Origin: HGM11416 sp964532155
GTDB lineage: Bacteria; Bacillota; Clostridia; Christensenellales; Borkfalkiaceae
Assembly (NCBI GenBank): GCA_964532155.1
Contig: CAZHGN010000011.1
Span: 1 to 36,655, forward strand
DNA length: 36,655 nt
Direction of reading: 5' to 3'
Shown here: piece after piece, positions 16,595 to 25,867 of the stretch
Numbering within the stretch: the first letter of the stretch is position 1
Layout: each line of letters starts with the position of its first letter
Position numbers and translations under genes: made by a program
Notes under the pieces: model-generated
The model's database searches: none
What the model was told of the DNA's origin: nothing
Seen by the model: the letters and a program-made list of their open reading frames with translations, nothing else

Positions 16595-16599
16595 GGTTT

Positions 16600-16773
16600 A
16601 ATCCGCTATCTGCGGAACCTACATAAAAAGATAACGGCTTGTTTAATGCGGAAGGCAAGTTGAGATAGCGCTTAAGCGCTTGCCGTTATCATTACCTTTA
16701 GGAGTGCTAAAACTATCACTTCAGTGGTAATCAATTAATTTAGGGGGGGGGCATAACGCCCCCTTTTTTTTTT
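16600..16773 (+). ncRNA. Candidate structured RNA (unidentified) ending in a terminator
   Basis: A chain of stems is visible: CCGC/GCGG (16603-16615); GATAACGGC/GCCGTTATC (16630-16638 with 16682-16690); a competing GGCAAG/CTTGCC (16654-16659 with 16679-16684) that shares the 3' arm; the palindrome AGCGCTTAAGCGCT (16667-16680); TTTAG/CTAAA (16697-16711); TATCAC-TTCA-GTGGTA (16714-16729); and a final terminator. No ORF with a ribosome site lies inside, and I recognise no known RNA family. No good promoter of its own is visible, so it might be made by read-through from the tRNA. It could also be an intergenic palindromic repeat without function. Confidence 0.4.
16747..16773 (+). terminator. Terminator with G-tract stem
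   Basis: GGGGGC / GCCCCC (16747-16752 with 16758-16763), loop ATAAC, followed by ten Ts. A strong plus-strand terminator with no annotated gene directly upstream, which argues that the preceding stretch is transcribed. Confidence 0.85.
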
Positions 16774-17145
16774 CGTAATTCGGGTAGAGTTAGAATAAGA
16801 AAAACGATAGAATGGTGAGCTCGCGTAAAACGAAAACAATAGTATAAAAGTAAAAAAACTAATCGGGCGAATATGTTAAACCGATTAAAAAAACTGTAAA
16901 ATTCGCGGAAAAAAGTGTGATTTTTGACGTGGGCGTTACAGTTATTTTTTTAGCGAAAAGTTGCGACAAAAAGGTAAAAAATTAACACTTGACTAAAAAA
17001 ACGGCGTGAGAGCGCGAAATCCCGCATAAAATCCACGAGTTTCCGTATTGAAAATTCAGAGGGTGGTAGTTTTTTAAAAATTAAAAACTTCGGGCTTTTT
17101 TGATATTTTTTCGGGCTTTTTTGTATTTAATAGACGTTTTGGACA
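16774..17145. other. AT-rich gene-free stretch before the carbohydrate locus
   Basis: No ORF of credible length or RNA gene. CGGGCTTTTTTG occurs twice (17091 and 17112), 21 nt apart. The rest is poly-A/T rich and could hold upstream control sites for the locus that I cannot define. Confidence 0.5.
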
Positions 17146-17154
17146 TGCTATAAT
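17146..17154 (+). promoter_or_regulatory. Extended -10 promoter before the PhnP-like gene
   Basis: TGCTATAAT: a consensus -10 (17149-17154) with the TG extension (17146-17147), which can work without a good -35; none is seen at the right distance. Start expected near 17161, 68 nt before the gene. Confidence 0.55.
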
Positions 17155-17228
17155 TTAATCAAAAAGAAGCCTAAAAGTGCGAAACAAATTAAAAAAAGCA
17201 CGTTTACATAGGTAAAAGGGGTAAAACC

Positions 17229-18050
17229 TTGAAACTTAAATATTTAGGGACGGGCGCATCTGAAGGTATTCCCGCTGTTTTTTGCAAGTGCAAAGTATGC
17301 GAACACGCTCGTAATAAAAAAGATAGAAACATGCGCACGCGCGCGGGTTTTATGCTAAACGACGATATGCTAATCGATTTTTCCCCGGATACGTTTTTCA
17401 ATGCGTTTAGGTTCGGTTTAGATTTGTCGGCGATAAAATACTTGTTAATAACGCACACGCATTCGGACCATTTTAATTATCAAGACCTATTGCAGCGTAG
17501 TGATTACTCTTCCGTAAACAGGGTTAGCAAAACGCTTAGCGTATACGGTAACGCGGCGGTTTGCGCCAAACTAAGCCGTTGTTCGGATGAAATTGCTAAA
17601 ACGTTAAAACTAAACCAAACGCTTGCGTATAATGCCTATGCGGTGGGAAATTACGAGGTAATCCCGATAGAAAGCGTGCATATGCAGACCGAGCAAAGTC
17701 AAGTATTCGTAATTCGCGGCGGCGGAAAAACCTATTTTCATTCGATGGATATGGGCGGACTTACCGAAGAAGGGTTCGAGTATTTAAAAAATTCGGGCTT
17801 GGTATTCGACGCTGTTACCATGGATTTCACGTTCGGCACGATGCAAGAAGAATTTTTTGGTCACCTTAACTTAAATCAGCTTTTAAGATTAACGGAACGG
17901 CTTAAAACGATAGGCGCGGTTAACGAAAAAACGAAAATAGTGGCTTGCCATGTATCCCACTGTTGCGGCAAAACGCACGAAGAACTTGAAAAAACGCTTA
18001 GCGAGCACGGTATAACGCTCGCCTACGACGGCTTGGAAATAGAAATATAA
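17229..18050 (+). CDS. MBL-fold metallo-hydrolase, PhnP-like
   Basis: 273 residues of metallo-beta-lactamase fold. The metal motif HTHSDH is at 76-81, and H241/H244 lie near the end in ACHVSHCCGK. Cys19, Cys21 and Cys24 (CKCKVC) match the additional zinc-site region of PhnP, the cyclic ribose-phosphate phosphodiesterase. The start is TTG with AGGGG about 8 nt upstream; no ATG is available. It lies 175 nt ahead of the giant lipoprotein and may be its own unit or the first gene of the carbohydrate locus. No other phosphonate genes are present, so the PhnP reaction should not be assumed; a related cyclic-phosphate or sugar-phosphate ester is equally possible. Confidence 0.85.
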   Translation: MKLKYLGTGASEGIPAVFCKCKVCEHARNKKDRNMRTRAGFMLNDDMLIDFSPDTFFNAFRFGLDLSAIKYLLITHTHSDHFNYQDLLQRSDYSSVNRVSKTLSVYGNAAVCAKLSRCSDEIAKTLKLNQTLAYNAYAVGNYEVIPIESVHMQTEQSQVFVIRGGGKTYFHSMDMGGLTEEGFEYLKNSGLVFDAVTMDFTFGTMQEEFFGHLNLNQLLRLTERLKTIGAVNEKTKIVACHVSHCCGKTHEELEKTLSEHGITLAYDGLEIEI

Positions 18051-18225
18051 CAAAAACCGCTCGATAACAAGCGCACCGCTAAACGAGTAATGCTCAGGCA
18101 ACTAAACTCGAAGTTAAGCGCAAGGTAAAAGGCAAAGCAAAAAAGACAAAAAAACAAAAAAATAAAACAGAAGTTTAAACGCCGGAAAACCCGGCGCAAA
18201 CAAAAAAACTGTAAAGGAGAAATTG
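18051..18225 (+). promoter_or_regulatory. Leader of the giant lipoprotein gene
   Basis: A purine-rich, A-rich stretch with a GC hairpin CGCCGG-AAAAC-CCGGCG (18180-18195) about 30 nt before the start codon and an AAGGAG ribosome site (18214-18219). No clear promoter hexamers. The hairpin may protect the 5' end of the message or hinder read-through. Confidence 0.45.
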
Positions 18226-21200
18226 ATGAGAACAGTAACGAAAAAGTTTTCAGCGGCATTGTTGGCGGTAGCCATGATTTGCTCGTTCGCGGCGTTTTTA
18301 TCGGTAGGCGGGTGTAGTGATAGCGTAAATCCGACGCCCGACGTCCCCGGTTCAAGTTCGGCTGCCGTTCGGTTTGACGGTGGTTCCGTAGCCCGACTCA
18401 ACGAGTATTACAACCCTGAAATCGTGGCGGAGGAAGGCACGACGATAACGGGCGTAACGCTTACGGACTCAAACGAGTCGCTTATCGAGATAGACGAGAG
18501 ATACGGCTTTACCCCGTCGGCGTACGGTGCGTATTATTACCTCGTTACGGCGACTGACGGCTTGTACGAGAAAACGTTTAATAAAATGGTTTCCGTGCGC
18601 GATGTAAATGCCCCCGAAATTATCGCCATGCCCAACGCTAAAACCATTGAAAGCGGAATTTATTCCGATTTTGACAAAGATTTACAGCGTGTTGAGGTAA
18701 GAACGTCGAACGAATCGATTTTGCCGTATATAACTAAAAAGGTTATCGCAATAGAGAAAGACGGCGTTGAAATTCGCGACGAAAACGGATTTAGCGCGTA
18801 TTTGTTCGATGAATGCGGCGAATACAACGTAACGGTTGCGGTAATTGCGCCGGACGGCAATAGTTCTTACGAACAATATAAAATAACCGTGGTAGACGGC
18901 TCTGCTCCGATAATTACGGTAGCGGCTAACTCGTTTGCATGGGCGAAAGACGGCAAGGTAAAACTTCCCGAACCCGAAGTTTACGATATTTCCGATTGCG
19001 AAGTAAGCGTAAGCGTTAAAAAAGGTTCTGACGCAGTTTCGGTAACGGATGGTAGCGTCGAATGCACCGCAGGCGACGTTTTCGAGGTTACTTACATTGC
19101 TACGGACGATAAAGACAATACGACAACGGCAAAGACCACGCTTAAAGTTATGTCCGACGGTACGCTGTTTGACGGAAACGACGTTTTGTATACGACCGCG
19201 TTTACCAGTGCTGAAGGCTTGGTAGAATACGCGGACGGCGTTAACTTAAAGGGCGACGCGGGCAATAACTCGTTTACGTTTAGCGGTGTGGCGTTCGGTT
19301 TCGATTTAAGCGGATATAAAGCAATAACCATAAGCGCCGAAAATTACGGCGGCAAAGCGGTAAGCGCAAGCGTTTACGCGGCAAACGGAAATTCGTTTGC
19401 TAAATTAGGCGACTGCGTTTTAAACGTCGGCGCGGGCGAAATAACCGTTTCGTTGGCGGGCGCGGGCGAAATAAACGGCTTAAAAATAACCTTTACTTCC
19501 ACCGAGAAGTTATGGATAGGTTTAAGTGAAATAACCGCTTCCGATAACGAAGGCGCGTTTGCTAACGACGGCACGCTGGCAAGCGGTGCGGGAAGCACTA
19601 TCGATTTTTCTAACGATTCGCTTTATACAGGCGCGCAGATCTCGGGCGACTATAAAAAGTCTACCGTAAGCGTATTCGGTTCTAGCGAGGCGGCGGGCGT
19701 AGTAGCCTTATCCGCAAAAGGATACGCCTCTGCGGTATGGGGTGCGCAAATAAACGCCGGCGCGGTAAACTATATGGAAGCTTTGGTTTACGCGCAAAAA
19801 GCCGGCTACGTAACGTTAGGTTTAGTTTGTGGCGACGACGTAAAAGGCGGCACGTTCGCTTTAACACGCGGCGTTAACGTAGTAAGGCGTTATATAGGCG
19901 AACACTCGGCGTTGAGCGTTTCGGGCGTTAGGGTAGCCGAAGTAAGCGGATATACAAACGAAATAACGATTAAGCAGATTAACCTATATAATAAAACGTC
20001 GTTTGCGGACGATGACGTGTTTGCTCTTGCCGCAACCGAGTACACGGTGGAGTACGGCGAGCAGTTCGCATTGCCGGGGCTAACGGATGCTCAAACGGGC
20101 ATAGGCACTTCTGCAACGGTAACCGTGAAGAAAGGCGACGCTACGTTATTAAGCGGTGTTGCCGAAGGCACGAAAATTAATCTTTACACGCTAAGCGGCG
20201 GCGGAGAGGGCAACTACACGTTAGAATATTCCGTAACCGACGTATTAGGCGGCGTTCACACAAAAAGCGTTTCGCTTACGGCTGAAAGCAAAAAGCTGAG
20301 CGTAAGCGTTGTTATGACCAAAGACTATTACGCGGGCGATGAGATAATGCTCCCCGAGCCTACGTTAGAAGGCCCGCTTGCGGATAGCGTTACTGCGATT
20401 AACAAATATTACCGTTCGCAAGGCGGTTTATCGTGGAAGTCGGCAAACGATGGCTTTACGGTAGGCGCGAGCACTTACGTAGACGTTCGTTACAGCATAA
20501 CCATAAAAGGTTCGGTTTCGGTTTCGGTAATGTACGAATACGAGCTGTTCGTTCACGAAAAAGGCGTTCTCTTCGACTATGAACTGCTTGCAGACGGAAC
20601 CTACTCCGGCGAAGGTGACAGCCAATACGACGCGATATACTGCCCCGCGGTTATAAGTTCTTATTGGTCGCACGATGGTAAAAATTCGTTGTTCTTCGGT
20701 AGTTCGCCGTACTTCGATGCTTACACTGGCTATGTTTGGAATACGCCTAAGCAAGTAGGCGAGTACGATGCGATAGTTTTCTGGGCTTACGCCGAAAAAG
20801 ATATTTCGGACGTAGTTTCCGTTTCCGTATACGACGGCGAAAGATGGAATGAAAACCACGGCGTTAAAATTTTAAAGGGCGAACACAAGTACGTTTATAG
20901 GTTGCAGTTCACCAGCACTCAGGTCAGCCAGCTTTGCTTTATGACGAGGCGTTCTGAAGATTACTACGTTGACTCCATAACCTTTATAAAACTTGCGGAC
21001 ATCGAATACCCCTCGATAGACGATGATGTTTTGGTAAACGACGAAGAATTCTCCGTCGAAAGACCTGAAATTAAGGGATATAGCGACAAGGCGTTCAGTG
21101 CGGACGACATTAACAACGCGAAATACTCGCTTTCGATCAAGCCCGAGGGATCCGAAGAAAAAGCAACCGTTCACACCTTTAGTTCGGACGAGTTAAAACT

Positions 21201-24033
21201 TAAACTTGCTTCGGGTAAATACGAAGTCGTTTTAAAGGTAGTGATCGGCGAGTTTGAGTGGACCGATAAACAAATAATATCCGTAAGACCTTTTGCAGTA
21301 AGCTTTACCGAGCCGCACACGGGCTTCATGGTAAACAATGAATACACGATAGAAGCCCCTGAACTTTCCGGTGAGGGAGAAAGCGCCGTTTATTACAAAA
21401 AGGCAGACGCTGACGAATGGACGTTGGCTGAGGACAACAAAATAACCTTTACCGCCGTCGGCAATTATCAAATTCAGCTAAGAGCATGGAACGATAACGG
21501 CAGCGCCGAAGAAACCTATCAAGTTATCGCAAGGGACGCATCAACCATAGCGGACTTTGAAACGGACGAGGACGGCAACCACTTTGGCTATGGCGGCTAT
21601 GACGAAAAATACGCGCCTGAAGCTTGGAGCGGCGGCGTTACGGACGAATGGGCTGCAAACGGCAAATATTCGCTAAAGGCTAGTTGCGGCATGGATGGAT
21701 GGTACGGCATTTCTTACGCTACGCCGGTTCAGCTGGCAACTCCTTCGAGTACATTCAGTTTATGGATGAAAGCCGATAACGATATTAATGGTTACGAATT
21801 TTACATTGGTTCTAATGGTACTTGGTATAATGGATTTTTCGACGTAAAGAAAGGCGCGCACCAATACTTTTTAGAGATAGACTCGCCAATTAGCGTGATT
21901 AACCAAGTAACGTTCAAGTCTATCCCCGGTAGAACGTTCTATTTAGACGGGTTAGAGGCGAGCGTATTCGATTACGAATTCCCCGACGACGTTCCCGAAA
22001 GCGTTAAAGAAGGCGCGGTTATAAACATTGGCAGGGCTAGCGGTAGCGAAATAACCGATGAAAGCGTAACCTACAAGTTGGTAGGTTCCGAAACGACCAC
22101 GAACGTAGCGTTAGACGGCGACACCAACACGTATAAAATCACTATTGAAACCGAGGGCGTTTACGAATTCGTTTACACCTTAAAATGCAAGGGCATAACG
22201 TTTAGCAAAACCTATCAAGTAACAGTTTTAGCAAAAACCGTTCAGTGGGTAGCACCGAAAGGCGAGCTAAACTTGGGCGAAGAACTTGTTATAAGCGTTC
22301 CCACCTCAGACGAGTTAGAGTTGCAAAGCGTTACGATATTCGCCGGTAAGGCAGGCGACGAATTAACCGAGCTTGAAATAAGCGAAGACAAAGCAAAAAT
22401 AACGCCTAACGAAGTAGGTTCTTACACGGTTAAAATAGTAGCGACTTGGACGGGCGGCTCGAGCGAGAAAGTTTATAACGTTTGGGTACGCGATAAAAAC
22501 GTTATAGCGGACTTCGAGCGCAGTACGGACGGCACTTACCATGGAATTAACGGAATAAGTTGGTATGAAGGATTCTACAGTCACGAAATAAGTGATGAAT
22601 GGGCGGCTGACGGTTCTTTCTCGCTTAGAATATATGAGCAATACGATGGGTGGGCAGGCTTTGTCTACAATACTGCTTTTGAATTTGAAAATCCCGTTGT
22701 GGCTATAGAACTTTGGGTAAATGCAGCCGGAGACATAGCTAACGGTGAGTTTATTGAAATAGCGACTAAAAACGGCAGTTGGATAGGCACCGGTAGCGTA
22801 GCTATAACCCAAGGCGCTAACAAATACACCATTAGCTTTAATAGCGAGGTTTCGTCAATTAAACAATTGATATTCAGAATTTTAGGTACTGAATACAGCA
22901 TAGACGGCATTAAGCTTATTTATAAAGAAGTCGAAGGCGACGACGGCGGTGAAGATCCCGTCGTAGAACGCCCCGCAGCGAACGTTATCGACTTTGAAGC
23001 GGATGCAGACGGAACATACCGCGGTCAACCGTTTAGTGTTTCCGACAGCTTAAACAATGGTAGCGGTAGAACAAGCGAATGGTCGAAAGACGGCTCCTAT
23101 TCCTATAAAACACTTGGCAACGTCAACGACTGGGCAGAGTTAATATATACCTCCGCCACTTCCGCTACCGGATACGACCTCGGCGATACTTACGATACGG
23201 TTGAGTTAACTATCAAATACGTTCCCGGAACAAGCAAAACGTTTTCAGATAGTAAATTCGGATTCGGGATATATCTTTACGGAACGTCCGAAAACGGGGG
23301 TAGTGTAGATTTTTACGCATTGAAAGACGGTGCTTCAAGTTTTGTTTTGAGCGAAGGCGAACAGACGCTTACGCTTACGCTAACAACCCCCATTCGTTAT
23401 TTGACTAAGTTTTCGTTTAGGTGTTGCGATGATACGGTTTATTTCGATGCGATAACTTTTTCTAATTCAACTGCAGATGAGGGAGAAGGCGACGACGGCG
23501 GTGAAGATCCCGTCGTAGAACGCCCCGCAGCGAACGTTATCGACTTTGAAGCGGATGCAGACGGAACATACCGCGGTCAACCGTTTAGTGTTTCCGACAG
23601 CTTAAACAATGGTAGCGGTAGAACAAGCGAATGGTCGAAAGACGGCTCCTATTCCTATAAAACACTTGGCAACGTCAACGACTGGGCAGAGTTAATATAT
23701 ACCTCCGCCACTTCCGCTACCGGATACGACCTCGGCGATACTTACGATACGGTTGAGTTAACTATCAAATACGTTCCCGGAACAAGCAAAACGTTTTCAG
23801 ATAGTAAATTCGGATTCGGGATATATCTTTACGGAACGTCCGAAAACGGGGGTAGTGTAGATTTTTACGCATTGAAAGACGGTGCTTCAAGTTTTGTTTT
23901 GAGCGAAGGCGAACAGACGCTTACGCTTACGCTAACAACCCCCATTCGTTATTTGACTAAGTTTTCGTTTAGGTGTTGCGATGATACGGTTTATTTCGAT
24001 GCGATAACTTTTTCTAATTCAACTGCAGAGTAA
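18226..24033 (+). CDS. Giant multidomain surface lipoprotein, Ig-like and carbohydrate-binding-like modules
   Basis: 1935 residues. A lipoprotein signal peptide ends in the lipobox SVGGC with Cys30 as the lipidated residue. Residues about 35-780 are Ig-like or related beta-sandwiches (for example DVNAPEI and DGSAPII unit starts). From 780 on there are five modules of one family, each opening with an (I/L)xDxE...DG(T/N)xxG strand: near 783, 1110, 1429, 1589 and 1773, separated in places by Ig-like linkers. The fold pattern (aromatic-rich, all beta, ending xYxDxIxF) suggests carbohydrate-binding modules. The last two modules are identical copies. I chose the ATG 3 nt after an in-frame TTG because AAGGAG is then 6 nt away. 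No catalytic domain is recognised. It is followed by a solute-binding protein gene, so a surface glycan-capture role is inferred. Confidence 0.85.
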   Translation: MRTVTKKFSAALLAVAMICSFAAFLSVGGCSDSVNPTPDVPGSSSAAVRFDGGSVARLNEYYNPEIVAEEGTTITGVTLTDSNESLIEIDERYGFTPSAYGAYYYLVTATDGLYEKTFNKMVSVRDVNAPEIIAMPNAKTIESGIYSDFDKDLQRVEVRTSNESILPYITKKVIAIEKDGVEIRDENGFSAYLFDECGEYNVTVAVIAPDGNSSYEQYKITVVDGSAPIITVAANSFAWAKDGKVKLPEPEVYDISDCEVSVSVKKGSDAVSVTDGSVECTAGDVFEVTYIATDDKDNTTTAKTTLKVMSDGTLFDGNDVLYTTAFTSAEGLVEYADGVNLKGDAGNNSFTFSGVAFGFDLSGYKAITISAENYGGKAVSASVYAANGNSFAKLGDCVLNVGAGEITVSLAGAGEINGLKITFTSTEKLWIGLSEITASDNEGAFANDGTLASGAGSTIDFSNDSLYTGAQISGDYKKSTVSVFGSSEAAGVVALSAKGYASAVWGAQINAGAVNYMEALVYAQKAGYVTLGLVCGDDVKGGTFALTRGVNVVRRYIGEHSALSVSGVRVAEVSGYTNEITIKQINLYNKTSFADDDVFALAATEYTVEYGEQFALPGLTDAQTGIGTSATVTVKKGDATLLSGVAEGTKINLYTLSGGGEGNYTLEYSVTDVLGGVHTKSVSLTAESKKLSVSVVMTKDYYAGDEIMLPEPTLEGPLADSVTAINKYYRSQGGLSWKSANDGFTVGASTYVDVRYSITIKGSVSVSVMYEYELFVHEKGVLFDYELLADGTYSGEGDSQYDAIYCPAVISSYWSHDGKNSLFFGSSPYFDAYTGYVWNTPKQVGEYDAIVFWAYAEKDISDVVSVSVYDGERWNENHGVKILKGEHKYVYRLQFTSTQVSQLCFMTRRSEDYYVDSITFIKLADIEYPSIDDDVLVNDEEFSVERPEIKGYSDKAFSADDINNAKYSLSIKPEGSEEKATVHTFSSDELKLKLASGKYEVVLKVVIGEFEWTDKQIISVRPFAVSFTEPHTGFMVNNEYTIEAPELSGEGESAVYYKKADADEWTLAEDNKITFTAVGNYQIQLRAWNDNGSAEETYQVIARDASTIADFETDEDGNHFGYGGYDEKYAPEAWSGGVTDEWAANGKYSLKASCGMDGWYGISYATPVQLATPSSTFSLWMKADNDINGYEFYIGSNGTWYNGFFDVKKGAHQYFLEIDSPISVINQVTFKSIPGRTFYLDGLEASVFDYEFPDDVPESVKEGAVINIGRASGSEITDESVTYKLVGSETTTNVALDGDTNTYKITIETEGVYEFVYTLKCKGITFSKTYQVTVLAKTVQWVAPKGELNLGEELVISVPTSDELELQSVTIFAGKAGDELTELEISEDKAKITPNEVGSYTVKIVATWTGGSSEKVYNVWVRDKNVIADFERSTDGTYHGINGISWYEGFYSHEISDEWAADGSFSLRIYEQYDGWAGFVYNTAFEFENPVVAIELWVNAAGDIANGEFIEIATKNGSWIGTGSVAITQGANKYTISFNSEVSSIKQLIFRILGTEYSIDGIKLIYKEVEGDDGGEDPVVERPAANVIDFEADADGTYRGQPFSVSDSLNNGSGRTSEWSKDGSYSYKTLGNVNDWAELIYTSATSATGYDLGDTYDTVELTIKYVPGTSKTFSDSKFGFGIYLYGTSENGGSVDFYALKDGASSFVLSEGEQTLTLTLTTPIRYLTKFSFRCCDDTVYFDAITFSNSTADEGEGDDGGEDPVVERPAANVIDFEADADGTYRGQPFSVSDSLNNGSGRTSEWSKDGSYSYKTLGNVNDWAELIYTSATSATGYDLGDTYDTVELTIKYVPGTSKTFSDSKFGFGIYLYGTSENGGSVDFYALKDGASSFVLSEGEQTLTLTLTTPIRYLTKFSFRCCDDTVYFDAITFSNSTAE
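22933..23477 (+). repeat. 545-bp tandem duplication, copy 1
   Basis: Identical by eye, base for base, to 23485-24029; unit length 552 bp (184 codons), in frame. It encodes an acidic linker (EGDDGGEDPVVERPAAN) plus one complete carbohydrate-binding-like module. Absence of any substitution means a very recent duplication, gene conversion, or an assembly artefact. Confidence 0.95.
23485..24029 (+). repeat. 545-bp tandem duplication, copy 2
   Basis: Second copy of the same module; it ends at the final codons of the gene, after which the stop follows at once. See copy 1. Confidence 0.95.
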
Positions 24034-24046
24034 CCAAAATTAAAAC

Positions 24047-24087
24047 GGCTGGCGGCGCGCCGTAAAAAGCGCGCCCGCACCGTAGCC
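24047..24087 (+). other. GC-rich stem-loop between giant lipoprotein and solute-binding protein
   Basis: GGCGCGC (24054-24060) with GCGCGCC (24069-24075), extended by GGCT/AGCC at the base. No T-tract follows, so it is likelier a partial attenuator or 3'-end stabiliser than a full terminator. The gap between the genes is 103 nt. Confidence 0.6.
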
Positions 24088-24136
24088 ACTAAAAAGGCTA
24101 ACAAATACGCTAAATAATAAAAAAGGAAATAAAAAA

Positions 24137-25867
24137 ATGAAAAAATTAGGCAAATTAACGGCTATTCTACTTGCGGGGGCTCTTAGCGTTTCGGCTTTAA
24201 CGGCTTGCGGCGGCGGCGCTGGCGGCGGCGGTACCGGCGGCAATAATGCCAATAAAACCGAAATCAAATTCCAAATTTACGATTGCGGTTTCGGTCAAGA
24301 ATTCGCAGAGCAAACCGCCGCGGCTTTCGAGGACGCGGTTAAAGATAAATCTTACGAGGATGGCAAAACCGGCGTTCACGTTGAAATCGAAGCTATCTCT
24401 AACAACGCTACGGGCGAAAGCCTCGTTAACGGTTTACGTTCTAACCCCAACCACGTATACTTTACCGAATTTACGTTTCCTTTGCTACTTAAAAATAGCA
24501 ACAACGTAATGGATATATCTTCGTGGCTTAACGAAACTTCGCAAACGGAGGGAGCAAGCCAATTCGCCGAAGCAACCTCTATTAAAGACAGAATGTTCGA
24601 AGTTTGGCGCGATTATAACTTCGAACCGGATGGTTCAGCCTATTCTGTTCCGATGTTTATGAGCAACGAAATTATTACTTACGACCAACAACTCGTTGAA
24701 GAAAAAAAGCTTTATATAGCAGATACTTCCACGGACGTTAAGTTAGATTTAGTAAAAAATTCTTCGCAGAACAAACAAAAAGGCGTTGACGGCATAGCAG
24801 GTACTGAAGACGACGGTTTGCCCGAAACTTACGCTCAGCTTTATTTGTGGTTCGACGAAATGGTTAAACATGGCGTAACTCCTCTTTCTTGGTCGGGCGC
24901 GTTTGGTTATCATTTCGACTGGGCTCTTCAACAGTTCTGGGCGGACTTCGAAGGTAAAGATAACGTCATGCACTGCTATACTTTCGACGGCTCTACCGAT
25001 TCTACGTTAATCGACGTCGACAACGCAGGCAATATAACTCATTTAGAACCTACTGCCATAACCTTAGATAACGGTTATATGGTTCAAAAACAAGAAGGGC
25101 GTTATCGCGCGTTAAGCGTTGCCAAAAAAATTGCCGAAAACAATGCTAGATGGGTTTATAACCTTTCGTTCTCGCCCTCCGAAGACCATTTGGGCAGCCA
25201 AACTTCTTATCTTGCAAGCAAGTTCGTAAGTAAGCCTATAATGTGCTTTGCTCACGGCGCTTATTGGGAAGCCGAAGCAACCGCTACGTTCGAATCTTAC
25301 GCAAGCCAAGGCGGCGGCAAGTCGGATCGTAAATTAGCCGTTCTTCCCACTCCCAAGGCTACTCGTGATTTAGTAGGTACAAAAACCACCGTCGTGTCCG
25401 ATTCAAGCACCGCGTTGTTCGTTAAAAAAGGTTTAACAGGCGCTACGTTAGACGCCGTTAAAGATTTCGTTATGTTCTTTAACACTCAACCTATGATGGC
25501 ACTCCAAAACCGTTTGAGCGCTACGCCCCGTCCGTTTAACTACGATATTTCTACAGAAGAAGCTAAAATGACCAACTATGAAAAGTCGGTTTATAACTTC
25601 TTTAAGCAGTCTGCCTCGCGCGACGTTGTTTATACCGCTGCTCGTTCAGACTTCTATATGGCTAACTACGAAGATTTAAGTAAGTACGAATGGATTTTAT
25701 CCAGCCGCTACGATACCAGTACTTCTAACATAAGCGACGTTTCGGTTAAAACCTTTAGAGATAATCCTTCTTTAACTTTAACCCAATACTTTAACGGTTT
25801 ATATATCAATTTTGCCGCCGACAACGCCGCTAAGTGGCAAACCATGCTTAGCCGTATTGACCGCTAA
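24137..25867 (+). CDS. Extracellular solute-binding lipoprotein of an ABC sugar importer
   Basis: 576 residues. Lipobox LTAC with Cys24, then a glycine-rich flexible linker and a periplasmic-binding-like fold of family 1 type (IKFQIYDCGFGQEF first strand; later the domain-crossing region with FVMFFNTQP). At over 500 residues it belongs to the large oligosaccharide binders that pair with LplB/LplC-type permeases, which are the next two genes. It captures the sugar outside the membrane and presents it to the permeases. AAGGA precedes the ATG. It contains several aromatic residues (many W and Y) that could stack on sugar rings. The sugar cannot be named from the sequence. Confidence 0.9.
   Translation: MKKLGKLTAILLAGALSVSALTACGGGAGGGGTGGNNANKTEIKFQIYDCGFGQEFAEQTAAAFEDAVKDKSYEDGKTGVHVEIEAISNNATGESLVNGLRSNPNHVYFTEFTFPLLLKNSNNVMDISSWLNETSQTEGASQFAEATSIKDRMFEVWRDYNFEPDGSAYSVPMFMSNEIITYDQQLVEEKKLYIADTSTDVKLDLVKNSSQNKQKGVDGIAGTEDDGLPETYAQLYLWFDEMVKHGVTPLSWSGAFGYHFDWALQQFWADFEGKDNVMHCYTFDGSTDSTLIDVDNAGNITHLEPTAITLDNGYMVQKQEGRYRALSVAKKIAENNARWVYNLSFSPSEDHLGSQTSYLASKFVSKPIMCFAHGAYWEAEATATFESYASQGGGKSDRKLAVLPTPKATRDLVGTKTTVVSDSSTALFVKKGLTGATLDAVKDFVMFFNTQPMMALQNRLSATPRPFNYDISTEEAKMTNYEKSVYNFFKQSASRDVVYTAARSDFYMANYEDLSKYEWILSSRYDTSTSNISDVSVKTFRDNPSLTLTQYFNGLYINFAADNAAKWQTMLSRIDR

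Noticed and set aside
16667..16680. Catabolite-response (cre) site
   Set aside because: The palindrome AGCGCTTAAGCGCT does not fit the cre consensus TGNNARCGNWWWCA.
18223..18225. TTG as start of the giant lipoprotein
   Set aside because: The ATG right after it has better spacing (6 nt) from AAGGAG.
22933..24029. Diversity-generating retroelement template/variable repeat
   Set aside because: The copies are identical with no adenine-specific changes, and no reverse transcriptase gene is nearby.
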